NCBI GenBank assembly: GCA_023150455.1
Contig: JAKLKW010000052.1
Coordinates: forward strand, 1 to 52,948
Length of the DNA stretch: 52,948 nucleotides
Direction: 5' to 3'
Origin: Alphaproteobacteria bacterium
GTDB taxonomy: Bacteria > Pseudomonadota > Alphaproteobacteria > JAEULC01
A model generated the notes under the pieces. That model was not told where the DNA came from, made no database searches, and worked only from the letters and a program-made list of their open reading frames with translations. The translations under genes were made by a program, and so were the position numbers. Of this stretch, positions 36,087 through 43,454 are shown piece by piece. The first letter of the stretch is position 1. Every line of letters begins with the position of its first letter.

Positions 36087-36413
36087 ATGTCCTATCTATG
36101 GGATTTTGGAATCGTCCTGAGATACCTGCCGCTATTGGTTAACGGTGTTTTGGTCACGCTTGCCTTCACCTTCGGAACGATCTTCCTTGGCTTGGTTCTT
36201 GGTCTTGCGATCGGCATGGCGCGGCTCTCACGGCTCCGGTTGATCGGAGTGCCACTCATGTTGTTCGTCGAGCTGTTCCGCTGCACGCCGCCGCTGGTTC
36301 AGCTGGTGTGGTTCTACTATGCGCTGCCCGTGATTCTCGGTATCCAGATCCCCGGGCCGGTTGCGGCAACGATGGTGCTGTCGTTCTATGTCAGCTCGTT
36401 CTATTCGGAGATT
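36087..36413 (+). pseudogene. polar amino acid-type ABC permease, 5' part (IS-disrupted)
   Basis: The first 109 codons of a HisM/GlnP-type permease: MSYLWDFGIVLRYLPLLVNG, then hydrophobic helices with ARLSRLRLIGVPLMLFVELF and RCTPPLVQLVWFYYALP. The frame reaches FYSEI, where the IS element enters and a stop follows at once. The remainder lies at 37754-38134. Joined through one copy of the ATT duplication the gene is in frame and about 234 codons long, normal for the family. An earlier GTG at 36045 is less likely to be the start. Confidence 0.88.
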
Positions 36414-36475
36414 TGAGGTGGTCCCGGTTGGCCGGACAGGTCGGCAGCGAATTTAAGGTGTATTCCGGTTGCTGA

Positions 36476-37408
36476 TCACGCTGCCAAGCCTCGAATCGAT
36501 TTGAAAGCCTTTTGTGGCTGTTGGACCTGTGGAGATGTGGGCAACGCGCTTGCGTTGTCCATCATATCCACAGGTCGCGCGGCCGCGTAGGCTTCCGCCG
36601 GCGTCCGGCCGTCCAGCGCCGAGTGCGGCCGCTCGGTGTTGTAGAACGCGATCCACGTGCCGATGATGCGCTCGGCCGCGAAGCCGTCGGTCATCTCGTG
36701 CAAGTAGACCGCCTCGTATTTGAGCGAGCGCCATAGCCGCTCGATGAAGATGTTGTCGAGGCACCGTCCCCGCCCGTCCATCGAGATCGCGATCTGCGCC
36801 TGCTTGAGCACGCCGGTGAACTCGAGGCTGGTGAACTGGCTGCCCTGGTCGGTGTTGAAGATCTCGGGCCGGCCATGTCTGGCGAGCGCCTCGTTCAATG
36901 CCTCGACGCAGAAGCCGGCGTCCATCGTGTTCGACAGCCGCCACGCCAGGACATGGCGCGTCGACCAGTCCATGATTGCGACCAGATACAGGAACCCACG
37001 CCGCACCGGGATGTAGGTGATGTCGGCGCACCAGACGTGATCGGGCCGCTCGATCGCCAGCCCCTTGAGCAGGTAGGGGTAAACCCGGTGCGCCGGGTGC
37101 GGTGCGCTGGTCCGCGGCGCCTGGTAGATCGCCTCCAGTCCCATCAGGCGCATCAGCCGGCGAACCCGGTGACGGCCGACCCGGACGCCGTCGCGCCGCA
37201 GTTGCCTTACCATCTGACGCGACCCGTAGAACGGATGCTTCAGGAACAGCTCGTCGATCCGGCGCATTAGCGCCAAGTTCTCCGGGCTCTCGCCCCGCGG
37301 CGTGTGATAGAACGAGGAGCGGCTGATCGACACGAGCTTGCATTGACGGCTCACGCTCAAGCCGGGGTGATCGGGCGCGATCATCGCCTTGCGCTCTTCC
37401 CGGCTCAT
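36476..37408 (-). CDS. IS3-family transposase OrfB (DDE integrase core)
   Basis: 310 residues when counted from the internal ATG at 37408. The HTH-like region is SRQCKLVSISRSSFYHT and HPFYGSRQMVRQLRRDG. The integrase core carries the DDE triad: Asp in WCADITYIPVRRG, Asp in FNTDQGSQFTS and Glu in FIERLWRSLKYEAVY, followed by AFYNTERPHSALDGRTPAEAY. It is normally made as an OrfAB fusion by a -1 frameshift from orfA, which overlaps its start by four bases. Confidence 0.94.
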   Translation of the reverse strand: MSREERKAMIAPDHPGLSVSRQCKLVSISRSSFYHTPRGESPENLALMRRIDELFLKHPFYGSRQMVRQLRRDGVRVGRHRVRRLMRLMGLEAIYQAPRTSAPHPAHRVYPYLLKGLAIERPDHVWCADITYIPVRRGFLYLVAIMDWSTRHVLAWRLSNTMDAGFCVEALNEALARHGRPEIFNTDQGSQFTSLEFTGVLKQAQIAISMDGRGRCLDNIFIERLWRSLKYEAVYLHEMTDGFAAERIIGTWIAFYNTERPHSALDGRTPAEAYAAARPVDMMDNASALPTSPQVQQPQKAFKSIRGLAA

Positions 37409-37686
37409 CGCTTGAGCCCTTTGGACAAAAAATCGCGTTCCACCGTCAGCTGGCCGATCTTGGCGTGCAGCTCGCGAACCTCGGCTTCATGGTCCTGGCG
37501 CTCGCGATCCGCGCCGTTCGAGAACACCTGCGACAGGCCGTCCACCGCCTGACGCTTCCACGTGCTCACCTGGTTCGGATGAACCCTGTGCCGGGCTGCA
37601 ATCTCCTGGATCGTCTTGTCACCGCGCAACGCCTCAAGCGCCACTCGCGCCTTGAACTCCGTCGTAAACCGACGCCTCGTCGTCAT
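37405..37686 (-). CDS. IS3-family transposase OrfA
   Basis: 93 residues. The helix-turn-helix of transposase_8 type is RRRFTTEFKARVALEALRGD and ARHRVHPNQVSTWKRQAV, followed by a leucine-zipper-like helix (HEAEVRELHAKIGQLTVERD). It binds the element ends and regulates transposition. The stop overlaps the ATG of orfB by four bases, in the -1 frame. Confidence 0.93.
   Translation of the reverse strand: MTTRRRFTTEFKARVALEALRGDKTIQEIAARHRVHPNQVSTWKRQAVDGLSQVFSNGADRERQDHEAEVRELHAKIGQLTVERDFLSKGLKR
37426..37432 (-). promoter_or_regulatory. programmed -1 frameshift heptamer T_TTT_TTG in IS orfA
   Basis: On the minus strand the orfA codons GAT TTT TTG contain T TTT TTG in the zero-frame phase needed for tandem slippage. 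The -1 frame is open from here into orfB. This would yield the OrfAB transposase as known for IS3 elements. Confidence 0.65.
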
Positions 37687-37753
37687 CCCGTATTCCTCCG
37701 TCCCCGGTGGAATACACCTTAACCCCCTGTCCGATTTTCCGGGACCAGCTCAA

Positions 37754-38134
37754 ATTTTCCGCGGCGGCATCCAATCAATCGAGAAGGGCCAATGGGAGGC
37801 GGCGCGCGGGCTGGGCATGAGGTTTTGGCCCCTGATGTGCAAAGTTATCCTGCCTCAAGCGGTGCGACGAATGCTGCCGCCATTCATGAATCAATCGGTG
37901 ATCCAGCTCAAGACCACCTCGCTTGTGTCGACGATCGCCGTGCCCGACCTGCTCTACAACGGCTCGCTGATCACCGCCGAAACCTATCGACCGCTAGAGA
38001 TCTACACGGTGATCGCCATAGTCTATTTTGTCCTTCTGTTTCCGGCGACCCGTGCCGCGCAATGGTGCGAGCGTCGGCTGCGGCACGACAAAGCGGACAC
38101 CGGCGGGCGGCTGGTTGGTGCAGAAAGAACCTGA
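37754..38134 (+). pseudogene. polar amino acid-type ABC permease, 3' part (IS-disrupted)
   Basis: Continuation of the gene at 36087: IFRGGIQSIEKGQWEAARGL is the EAA loop of the family, then FWPLMCKVILPQAVRRMLPP, SVIQLKTTSLVSTIAVPDLL and a last helix near VIAIVYFVLLFPATRAAQW. The stop is at 38132-38134. Without the first part there is no start, so the island importer is presently broken. The remaining 69 bases to the repeat at 38204 hold nothing recognisable. Confidence 0.87.
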
Positions 38135-38203
38135 GCACAGCCGAACGACCGTAGCCCCAGAATATTGCGAATATCTGGCCGAGGCTAGATAGCTACCGGG
38201 GAC

Positions 38204-38295
38204 CTATGCCGCCGCGGCAGCCTCCGGCCGCGGCCCGCGCGCGGCGATGCGCCGGTCGTAGTCGCCGGCGAGCGCGCGAAGGGCGGCCGCGCCGT
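38204..38295. repeat. right copy of 92-bp direct repeat
   Basis: Forms the 3' end of the intact MBL-fold gene. It matches 29335-29426 at 91 of 92 bases. The repeat begins at the gene's stop codon in both copies, as expected if an incoming element carried a replacement 3' end. Confidence 0.9.
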
Positions 38296-38959
38296 TGCCG
38301 CGGAACGAGGGCCCGTGCATGAGCGCCAGCGTGCGCGGCTTGAGGTCGGCCAGGCGGCGGATGGTCGCGCCCGTGGTGGGGTGCAGGCTGGACGACTGGA
38401 ACATGTCCTCGGCGGCGATCGCCGGACCGACGATGTCGCGCTCGGTCAGGCCCGGGCCGTCGCCGAGCTGGGTGAGCAGGTCGCCGCACAGCAGCGTTGC
38501 CGTCGACTCCTCGTAGAGCACGCCGGCTTCCCATCCATGGGGAACATGCGGCGTGTCGAGGTAGCGGACCCGCTTGCCGTTGCCGAGGTCGATCGTCTCG
38601 CCGTCCTTGAGGACGCGCGGCGCGCGGTCGGCCGTGTCGTTCAGCGATACCAGGCAGCCGGTCTCGCCGTGCGCGACCTCAGCCCGCGGCGCCGCGTCCA
38701 GCCACTCGTTCATGGCGCCGCATTCGTCGGCCTCGTAGTGGCCGAAGGTGATCCAGCGCAGCCGCTCGGGCGGCATCAGCCGGGCGACGGCGGCGCGGAC
38801 CAGCGGGAACATCCGCCGCGGCCCGGTGTGGAACAGCAGCGGGTCGTCGCCGAGGACAAGGAACTGGTTGAAGGTGAAGCCGGAAGGCGCCGCGATGTCC
38901 GGCACGAAGGTCGAGAGGCGATAGATGCCCTGGGCGATCTCGGTGATGCGGGTCTGCAC
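38204..38959 (-). CDS. MBL-fold metallo-hydrolase, ODP/flavodiiron-like
   Basis: 251-residue metallo-beta-lactamase-fold protein. The ligand motifs resemble the oxygen-binding diiron domain rather than hydrolases: GHYEADECGAM (His, Glu and Asp in an HxExD pattern), His in DTPHVPHGWEAG, Asp in LLCGDLLTQ and His in LALMHGPSF. It lacks a fused flavodoxin domain, so a sensor or stand-alone diiron role is possible. The GTG start at 38959 has a strong AAGGAGA five bases upstream. It is divergent from a TetR gene. Its last 30 codons are the direct repeat that bounds the island. Confidence 0.85.
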   Translation of the reverse strand: MQTRITEIAQGIYRLSTFVPDIAAPSGFTFNQFLVLGDDPLLFHTGPRRMFPLVRAAVARLMPPERLRWITFGHYEADECGAMNEWLDAAPRAEVAHGETGCLVSLNDTADRAPRVLKDGETIDLGNGKRVRYLDTPHVPHGWEAGVLYEESTATLLCGDLLTQLGDGPGLTERDIVGPAIAAEDMFQSSSLHPTTGATIRRLADLKPRTLALMHGPSFRGNGAAALRALAGDYDRRIAARGPRPEAAAAA

Positions 38960-39042
38960 GTCGTTCTCCTTCGCCTGTCGGCGGCGCGGCGCGAAGCCGC
39001 GCGGCCGCCGCCGGCGGATGGTGGATTTCCGCCTGATTTCGT

Positions 39043-39104
39043 GATACAGATATGTGTATCGAAATGCCGGCCGCGTGTCAATATTGAATGTACACGAACG
39101 TGTA
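39043..39104. promoter_or_regulatory. two palindromic operators between MBL and TetR genes
   Basis: GATACA-N6-TGTATC at 39043-39060 and the perfect 14-mer TACACGAACGTGTA at 39091-39104. Both share the TACA/TGTA arm ends. The second lies 10 bases before the TetR start. Their spacing in the divergent region suggests dual control by the TetR protein. Confidence 0.65.
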
Positions 39105-39114
39105 ATGAAATAGC

Positions 39115-39687
39115 ATGGCCCGGACCTACCGGATGACGCGCCGCGCCGAGCGGCAGGCGGAGACCAGGCGGCGCATCGTGGAGGCTGCCGTCTCGCTGCA
39201 CGGCAGCGTCGGCCCGGCGCGCACCACGTTCAGCATGGTGGCCGAGCGCGCCGGCGTGCAGCGCCACACGCTCTATGCCCATTTCCCCGACGAGCGCAGC
39301 CTCTACCTCGCCTGCTCGGGCCTGGCGCTGGAGCGCGATCCGCTGCCCGACGCCGCTCCGTGGCCGGCGATCGCCGACCGGCGCGAACGGCTGCGCGCCG
39401 GCCTCCGCGCGGTCTACGGCTGGTACGGGCGCAATGCGGAGCTGGCCTCCTCAGTGCTGCGCGACGCCGAGCACCACGCGCCGACAAAAGAGATCGTCGC
39501 GCTCAGGATGGGCCCGTTCATGGCGGCCGCACTCGACGCGCTCGGCGCCGGCCTCGGCGCGCGCCAGCAGGCGGCGCTGCGGCTGGCGCTCAGCTTCTTC
39601 ACCTGGCGCACGCTGGTGCGCGAAAGCGGGCTCAGGCCCGCCGCCGCCGTCGAGGTGATGGTGCGGGCGATCCTGGGCGACGGGTGA
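39115..39687 (+). CDS. TetR/AcrR-family transcriptional regulator
   Basis: 190-residue repressor. The helix-turn-helix spans about residues 10-58: ETRRRIVEAAVSLHGSVGPA, then TFSMVAERAGVQRHTLYAHF and PDERSLYLACS. The C-terminal domain is a helical ligand pocket of unknown specificity. It is divergent from the MBL-fold gene, and two palindromes sit between them. It is convergent with the CoA ligase at 39725, 37 bases away. Confidence 0.92.
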   Translation: MARTYRMTRRAERQAETRRRIVEAAVSLHGSVGPARTTFSMVAERAGVQRHTLYAHFPDERSLYLACSGLALERDPLPDAAPWPAIADRRERLRAGLRAVYGWYGRNAELASSVLRDAEHHAPTKEIVALRMGPFMAAALDALGAGLGARQQAALRLALSFFTWRTLVRESGLRPAAAVEVMVRAILGDG

Positions 39688-39724
39688 GCGATCGCGGCGG
39701 GGCGGGCGCGACGGTACCCGCGCT

Positions 39725-41362
39725 TCAGCCCCAACGGCCTTCCACCCGGTCCCAGCTGCCCTTGCGCAAGTCGTCCTTCTCCGCGACCAGCGCCGGCTTG
39801 GCGATCTTCTCGGACGCGGTGCGGGGCAGGGGGGCGTCACGATACTCGATGTAGCGCGGGACCTTGAAGCTGGCGAGGTTCCGCGTGCAGTGCCGGAGGA
39901 TCAGCTCCGGCGGCAGGGCGTCGCGCGTGAAGCCCTGCTGCAGGACGACGTAGACCTTGACCTCCTCGCCGCGCAGCTCGTCGGGCACGGGCACGGCGGC
40001 GGCCTCGGCGATGCCGTCGAGCGATGCCAGCACGGCCTCGACCTCGTTGGCGGCGATGTTTTCGCCGGCACGGCGGATCATGTCCTTGGCGCGGCCGACG
40101 ATGGTGACGTAGCCGCGCGCGTCCATGCGCGCGAGGTCGCCGCTGCGGAACCACTCGCCGTGGAAGGCCGCCGCGGTCGCCTCGGGCTTGCGGTAGTAGC
40201 CCTTGAGCATGCCGGGGCCGCGGAACAGCAGCTCGCCCATCGCGCCCGTCGGCACGGTGTTGCCCTCGGGATCGGCGATGCGGCATTCGCGCCAGGGCAC
40301 GGCGATGCCGCAGGAGCCCGAGCCGGTCATGTCGGCCGCCGCGATCGGCACGAACAGGCCGGCGCCGATCTCGGTCATGCCGAAGGCCTCGCGCGCGACG
40401 AAGTCGAAGCGCTGCTCGAGGTCGGCTTGGGCTGCCTTCGGGAAGCCGTAGGTGCTGACGCGGATGATGGCGTTGTCCCGGTCGATCGGACGCGGCGGCT
40501 GCTTGTAGGCGGCGGCGGGGAACAGGCAGAAATCGATGCGGTAGCGGTGGAGCCAGTCCACGAACCGGCTCGCGCTCTGCCGCGCCGCGACATGGAGCGT
40601 GCCGCGCGTGAGGAACGCCATCAGCGTCAGCCACTGCGGCGTCATGTAGAAGAACGGCGTCGGCGCCAGCAGGCGGGAATAGGCGCGCCCGTCCTGGTCC
40701 GCATGCGTCCTGGCGCATTGCAGCCAGTAGCGCTGGCTCAACAGGCAGCCCTTGGGGAAGCCGGTCGTGCCCGAGGTGTACTGGATGTTGAGCAGGTCCT
40801 CCGGCCCGGGCTCGTCGGCAAGATCGAGCCCGGTGCCGAACCCGTCCACGAGGTCGCGCCAGCGCCGGTGCTCCGCCGTGCCGGTGCCGACCACGACGAC
40901 GCGTCCCTCGATGCGCGGCAGGGGCCGCGGAACGGACGCCAGCACCGGCAGGAAGCTCTCGTGGATGACGAGGTAGTCGGCCTCGGCGTCGTCGAGCACG
41001 TGGTGCAGCTCGCGGCCGGTGTAGCGCGTGTTGACCGGCACGGTCACGGCGCCGATCCGCGCGATCGCCAGCCACGTGATCGGCCATTCCGGGACGTTCG
41101 GCAGCATCAGGCCGACATGCGTGCCCTTGGCGACGCCGATCGACACGAGCCCGTTGGTCAGCCGGTTCACCGCGCCGCGCAGCTCCCGGTAGGTGAAGGT
41201 TTCGCCGGAATCGATGAAATGCAGCACCTGCCGGTCCGGCACGGCGTCCGACGCCGCGTCGAGCAGCGCGCCCAGGTTGCGCGGCAGCGGCTCGCGCTCG
41301 ATCCGGCGGCGGATCTCGTCGAACGGCGGCACCCGCTCGGCCAGCACCTTTTCCCTGCGCAT
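39725..41362 (-). CDS. AMP-forming acyl-CoA synthetase (CaiC-like), orphan copy
   Basis: 545-residue adenylate-forming ligase with intact motifs: YTSGTTGFPKGCLLS, AFGMTEIGAGLF (Mg-binding Glu present), EWFRSGDLARMD, VGRAKDMIRRAGEN and PRTASEKIAKPAL, where the usual SGK is SEK but the Lys is kept. It is closely related to the ligase at 46520 (shared SQRYWL, TPFFYM and RQSASRF regions). No transport gene is directly linked on its strand; the next operon starts 6.8 kb upstream and ends 398 bases before it. The acid substrate is unknown. Confidence 0.9.
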   Translation of the reverse strand: MRREKVLAERVPPFDEIRRRIEREPLPRNLGALLDAASDAVPDRQVLHFIDSGETFTYRELRGAVNRLTNGLVSIGVAKGTHVGLMLPNVPEWPITWLAIARIGAVTVPVNTRYTGRELHHVLDDAEADYLVIHESFLPVLASVPRPLPRIEGRVVVVGTGTAEHRRWRDLVDGFGTGLDLADEPGPEDLLNIQYTSGTTGFPKGCLLSQRYWLQCARTHADQDGRAYSRLLAPTPFFYMTPQWLTLMAFLTRGTLHVAARQSASRFVDWLHRYRIDFCLFPAAAYKQPPRPIDRDNAIIRVSTYGFPKAAQADLEQRFDFVAREAFGMTEIGAGLFVPIAAADMTGSGSCGIAVPWRECRIADPEGNTVPTGAMGELLFRGPGMLKGYYRKPEATAAAFHGEWFRSGDLARMDARGYVTIVGRAKDMIRRAGENIAANEVEAVLASLDGIAEAAAVPVPDELRGEEVKVYVVLQQGFTRDALPPELILRHCTRNLASFKVPRYIEYRDAPLPRTASEKIAKPALVAEKDDLRKGSWDRVEGRWG

Positions 41363-41760
41363 GTGCCTAGTGCCCGGTCCTCTGGGGTAAGGGGAGGGGC
41401 GCGATCTCTCGCGCGGCGCAACCGCGTGACGTCCCCAGTTGGTTCACGTGGAGACGCGCCCTTCGACAAGCGCTCAGGGGCGCGGAGAAAAGCAGGCGGC
41501 GTCTTCTCCGCGATCTCCGCGGCTCCGCGTGAGCCACCTTTGATCCTTCCTTCGTGTCCTTCCTTCCGGCCTTCGAGTCTTCGTGCAACTCCGAAAATGG
41601 TGAACCACGAAGGCGCGAAGGACACGAAGGTAAGAAAACGAGGAAAAGCATACGGCCTTCGGCCGCATGAACGATGCCTTCTCCCAGCCCTCTGCAGGAA
41701 CGCAAGAAACGGGGAGCCATAAGCCTGGCGTGGCTCGGTCGCATGTTCGTCATTTGCGAT
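41363..41760. other. intergenic region without genes, repeat-bearing
   Basis: About 400 bases between the orphan ligase start and the stop of the last permease of the next operon. No credible coding frame is seen. It holds CTCCGCGATCTCCGCGG (about 41508-41524) and complementary runs of CTTCGTGTCCTTC and GAAGGACACGAAG (41551-41630). Such low-complexity CTTCGTG/CCGCGG runs are common in non-coding repeats of many bacteria. It may include the promoter of the orphan ligase, but none is recognisable. Confidence 0.6.
41546..41630. repeat. imperfect inverted repeat of CTTCGTGTCCTTC units
   Basis: The left arm 41546-41585 (CCTTCCTTCGTGTCCTTCC and following CTTCGAGTCTTCGTG) is complementary to the right arm 41606-41630 (CACGAAGGCGCGAAGGACAC and GAAGG). 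It could fold as a long transcript hairpin between converging transcription from 41761 and the ligase promoter. Confidence 0.55.
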
Positions 41761-42579
41761 CTACCGAGACGGGCCGGCGCCGGCGCCGATCTTGGAGACC
41801 ACGATCAGCACGACCGTCACCAGCACGATCTGCAGCACCGAGACGGCGGCGATGGTCGGGTCGATGGCGTTGACGATGTTGTCGAACATCTTCTTCGGCA
41901 GCGTCATGTTCGAGCCGCCGAGGAACATCGCCACCACCAGCTCGTCGAAGGACGAGATGAAGGCGAGGAACATGGCCGAGACCAGGGCGGGGCGGATCTG
42001 CGGCAGGGTGATGCGCCAGATCGCGCCCAGCCGGCTGGCACCCAGGCTCATCGCCGCCAGCTCGTAGTTCTCGTCGTAGGTGCGGAGCGCGGCGCCGACC
42101 ACGATCAGCACGAAGGGGATCGCGTGCACGGTGTGGCCCAGCACGATCGCGTGCCAGTTGCCGATCAGCCGGGCTTGAGCGAACAGGCCGTAGACCGCGA
42201 TCGAGTAGACGATCACCGGCACGATCAGCGGCAGCAGGGCGAACTGGTTGAGCGCCTCCTTGCCCGGATAGCGCCCGCGCACGATGCCGAAGGCGAGCAG
42301 CGTGCCGAGCACGGTCGACAGCACCGTGGTCGCCGCGGCGACCTTGAGGCTGCGGATGGTGGCGTCGATCCAGGCCGTGTCCTCGACATAGGCGACGTAC
42401 CATTGCAGCGACCAGCCCGGCGGCGGGAACTGCAGGTAGGGCGAGGAGGAGAACGAGATCGGGAAGACGACGACCAGCGGCGCCATCAGGAACAGGAACA
42501 CCAGCGCGCAGAATGCGTAGAGCCCGAAACGCCAGGCGGGAACGCCGGCGGCGCGGCGGCGGGCGGCCGTCAGCTCCAT
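41761..42579 (-). CDS. ABC transporter permease, PotC-like
   Basis: 272-residue inner-membrane permease with six helices. It opens MELTAARRRAAGVPAWRFGL and has FPPPGWSLQWYVAYVED, the EAA loop NYELAAMSLGASRLGAIWRI, and FISSFDELVVAMFLGG with TLPKKMFDNI, all parallel to the permease at 23325. The ATG at 42579 overlaps the stop of the preceding permease by ten bases. It is the last gene of the minus-strand operon beginning at 48151. Confidence 0.92.
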   Translation of the reverse strand: MELTAARRRAAGVPAWRFGLYAFCALVFLFLMAPLVVVFPISFSSSPYLQFPPPGWSLQWYVAYVEDTAWIDATIRSLKVAAATTVLSTVLGTLLAFGIVRGRYPGKEALNQFALLPLIVPVIVYSIAVYGLFAQARLIGNWHAIVLGHTVHAIPFVLIVVGAALRTYDENYELAAMSLGASRLGAIWRITLPQIRPALVSAMFLAFISSFDELVVAMFLGGSNMTLPKKMFDNIVNAIDPTIAAVSVLQIVLVTVVLIVVSKIGAGAGPSR

Positions 42580-43454
42580 TGCAGGTCGCTCCGGAACAGG
42601 CGCCTGAGGCCGACGTAGACCAGCAGAGTCGCGGCCAGCAGCACGGCCGACAGCGCCGCGGCGAAGCCCCAGTTGAGGAACTGGCGCACCTGCGTCTCGA
42701 TCAGCACGGCGATCATGATCACCTTGCCGCCGCCGAGCAGCGCCGGCGTGATGAAGAAGCCGATCGACAGGATGTAGACCAGCGTCACGCCGGCCAGCAC
42801 GCCGGGCAGCGTGAGCGGGAAGTAGACGCGGCGGAAGATCTGCCAGCCCGGCGCGCCCAGGCCCTCGGCCGCGGCGATCAGCGCCGGGTCGACGCGGCGC
42901 ATCACGGCGTAGATCGGGAACACCATGTAGGGCAGCAGCACGTGCACCATGCCGATCAGCACGCCGTTCAGGTTGTTGAGCAGCGGCAGGGGATCGGAGA
43001 GGAGTCCGATGTCGAGCAGGAAGCGGTTGATGATGCCGTTGCGGCCGAGCAGGATCATCCAGCCGTAGGTGCGCACCAGGATCGAGGTCCAGAACGGCAG
43101 CAGCACGAAGATGATGCCGATGGTGGGCCAGGGCGGCCGGGTGCTGGCGAGGAAATAGGCGACCGGATATCCCAACGCCAGGCAGATGACGCTGACATAG
43201 GCCGCGATCAGCATCGTGTCGATCAGCACGCGGACATAGAGCCCGTCGGTCAGCGCCTTCTCGTAGGCCTTGAGCGACCCGCCCTCGAAGCTTTGCGCCA
43301 GGAGCAGCATCATCGGCAGCAGGTAGAAGGCGAGCAGGAACAACAGCGCCGGCGCCGCGGCCAGCAGCAGCAGCGCCGTGGCGCGGTTGTTGCGCCACCA
43401 GATCGCAGTGCCGGTCGCCGTCGCCGCCGGCCGGTCGGCAACGGCGGCCGTCAT
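42570..43454 (-). CDS. ABC transporter permease, PotB-like
   Basis: 294-residue permease. After MTAAVADRPAATATG it has six helices, with ILVRTYGWMILLGRNG and an EAA loop ALIAAAEGLGAPGWQIFRRV. ATGA overlap with the ATPase stop (43451-43454) indicates coupled translation. It pairs with the PotC-like permease immediately downstream to form the channel of this importer. Confidence 0.92.
   Translation of the reverse strand: MTAAVADRPAATATGTAIWWRNNRATALLLLAAAPALLFLLAFYLLPMMLLLAQSFEGGSLKAYEKALTDGLYVRVLIDTMLIAAYVSVICLALGYPVAYFLASTRPPWPTIGIIFVLLPFWTSILVRTYGWMILLGRNGIINRFLLDIGLLSDPLPLLNNLNGVLIGMVHVLLPYMVFPIYAVMRRVDPALIAAAEGLGAPGWQIFRRVYFPLTLPGVLAGVTLVYILSIGFFITPALLGGGKVIMIAVLIETQVRQFLNWGFAAALSAVLLAATLLVYVGLRRLFRSDLQWS

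Larger units (their letters stand above)
36414..37753 (-). mobile_element. IS3-family insertion sequence
   Basis: About 1340 bp with orfA and orfB on the minus strand. The terminal inverted repeats begin TGAGGTGGTCCCGG on the left (36414-36440) and TGAGCTGGTCCCGG read inward from the right (37752-37726), matching at about 21 of 27 positions including a shared CGGACAGG. It splits a permease gene; ATT at 36411-36413 and 37754-37756 is the likely target duplication, with a one-base ambiguity at the right tip. Both frames and the frameshift site look intact, so it may be active. Confidence 0.9.
29427..38295. mobile_element. putative 8.9 kb genomic island bounded by 92-bp direct repeats
   Basis: This is the unit between the two repeats plus one repeat copy. 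It contains its own divergent regulator and a catabolic operon (PrpD-like, binding protein, thiolase-like, DUF35, CoA ligase, permease). Parts of it are visibly less GC-rich than flanking DNA, for example 36.0-36.4 and 37.75-38.2 kb. Removing it would restore a pump gene convergent with an intact MBL-fold gene 10 bases apart. No integrase or resolvase is inside, only a later IS3-type insertion, so the transfer mechanism is unknown. Confidence 0.6.

Noticed and set aside
29427-38203. Composite transposon
   Set aside because: Only one IS copy is present and it is internal; the 92-bp boundary repeats are not IS ends.
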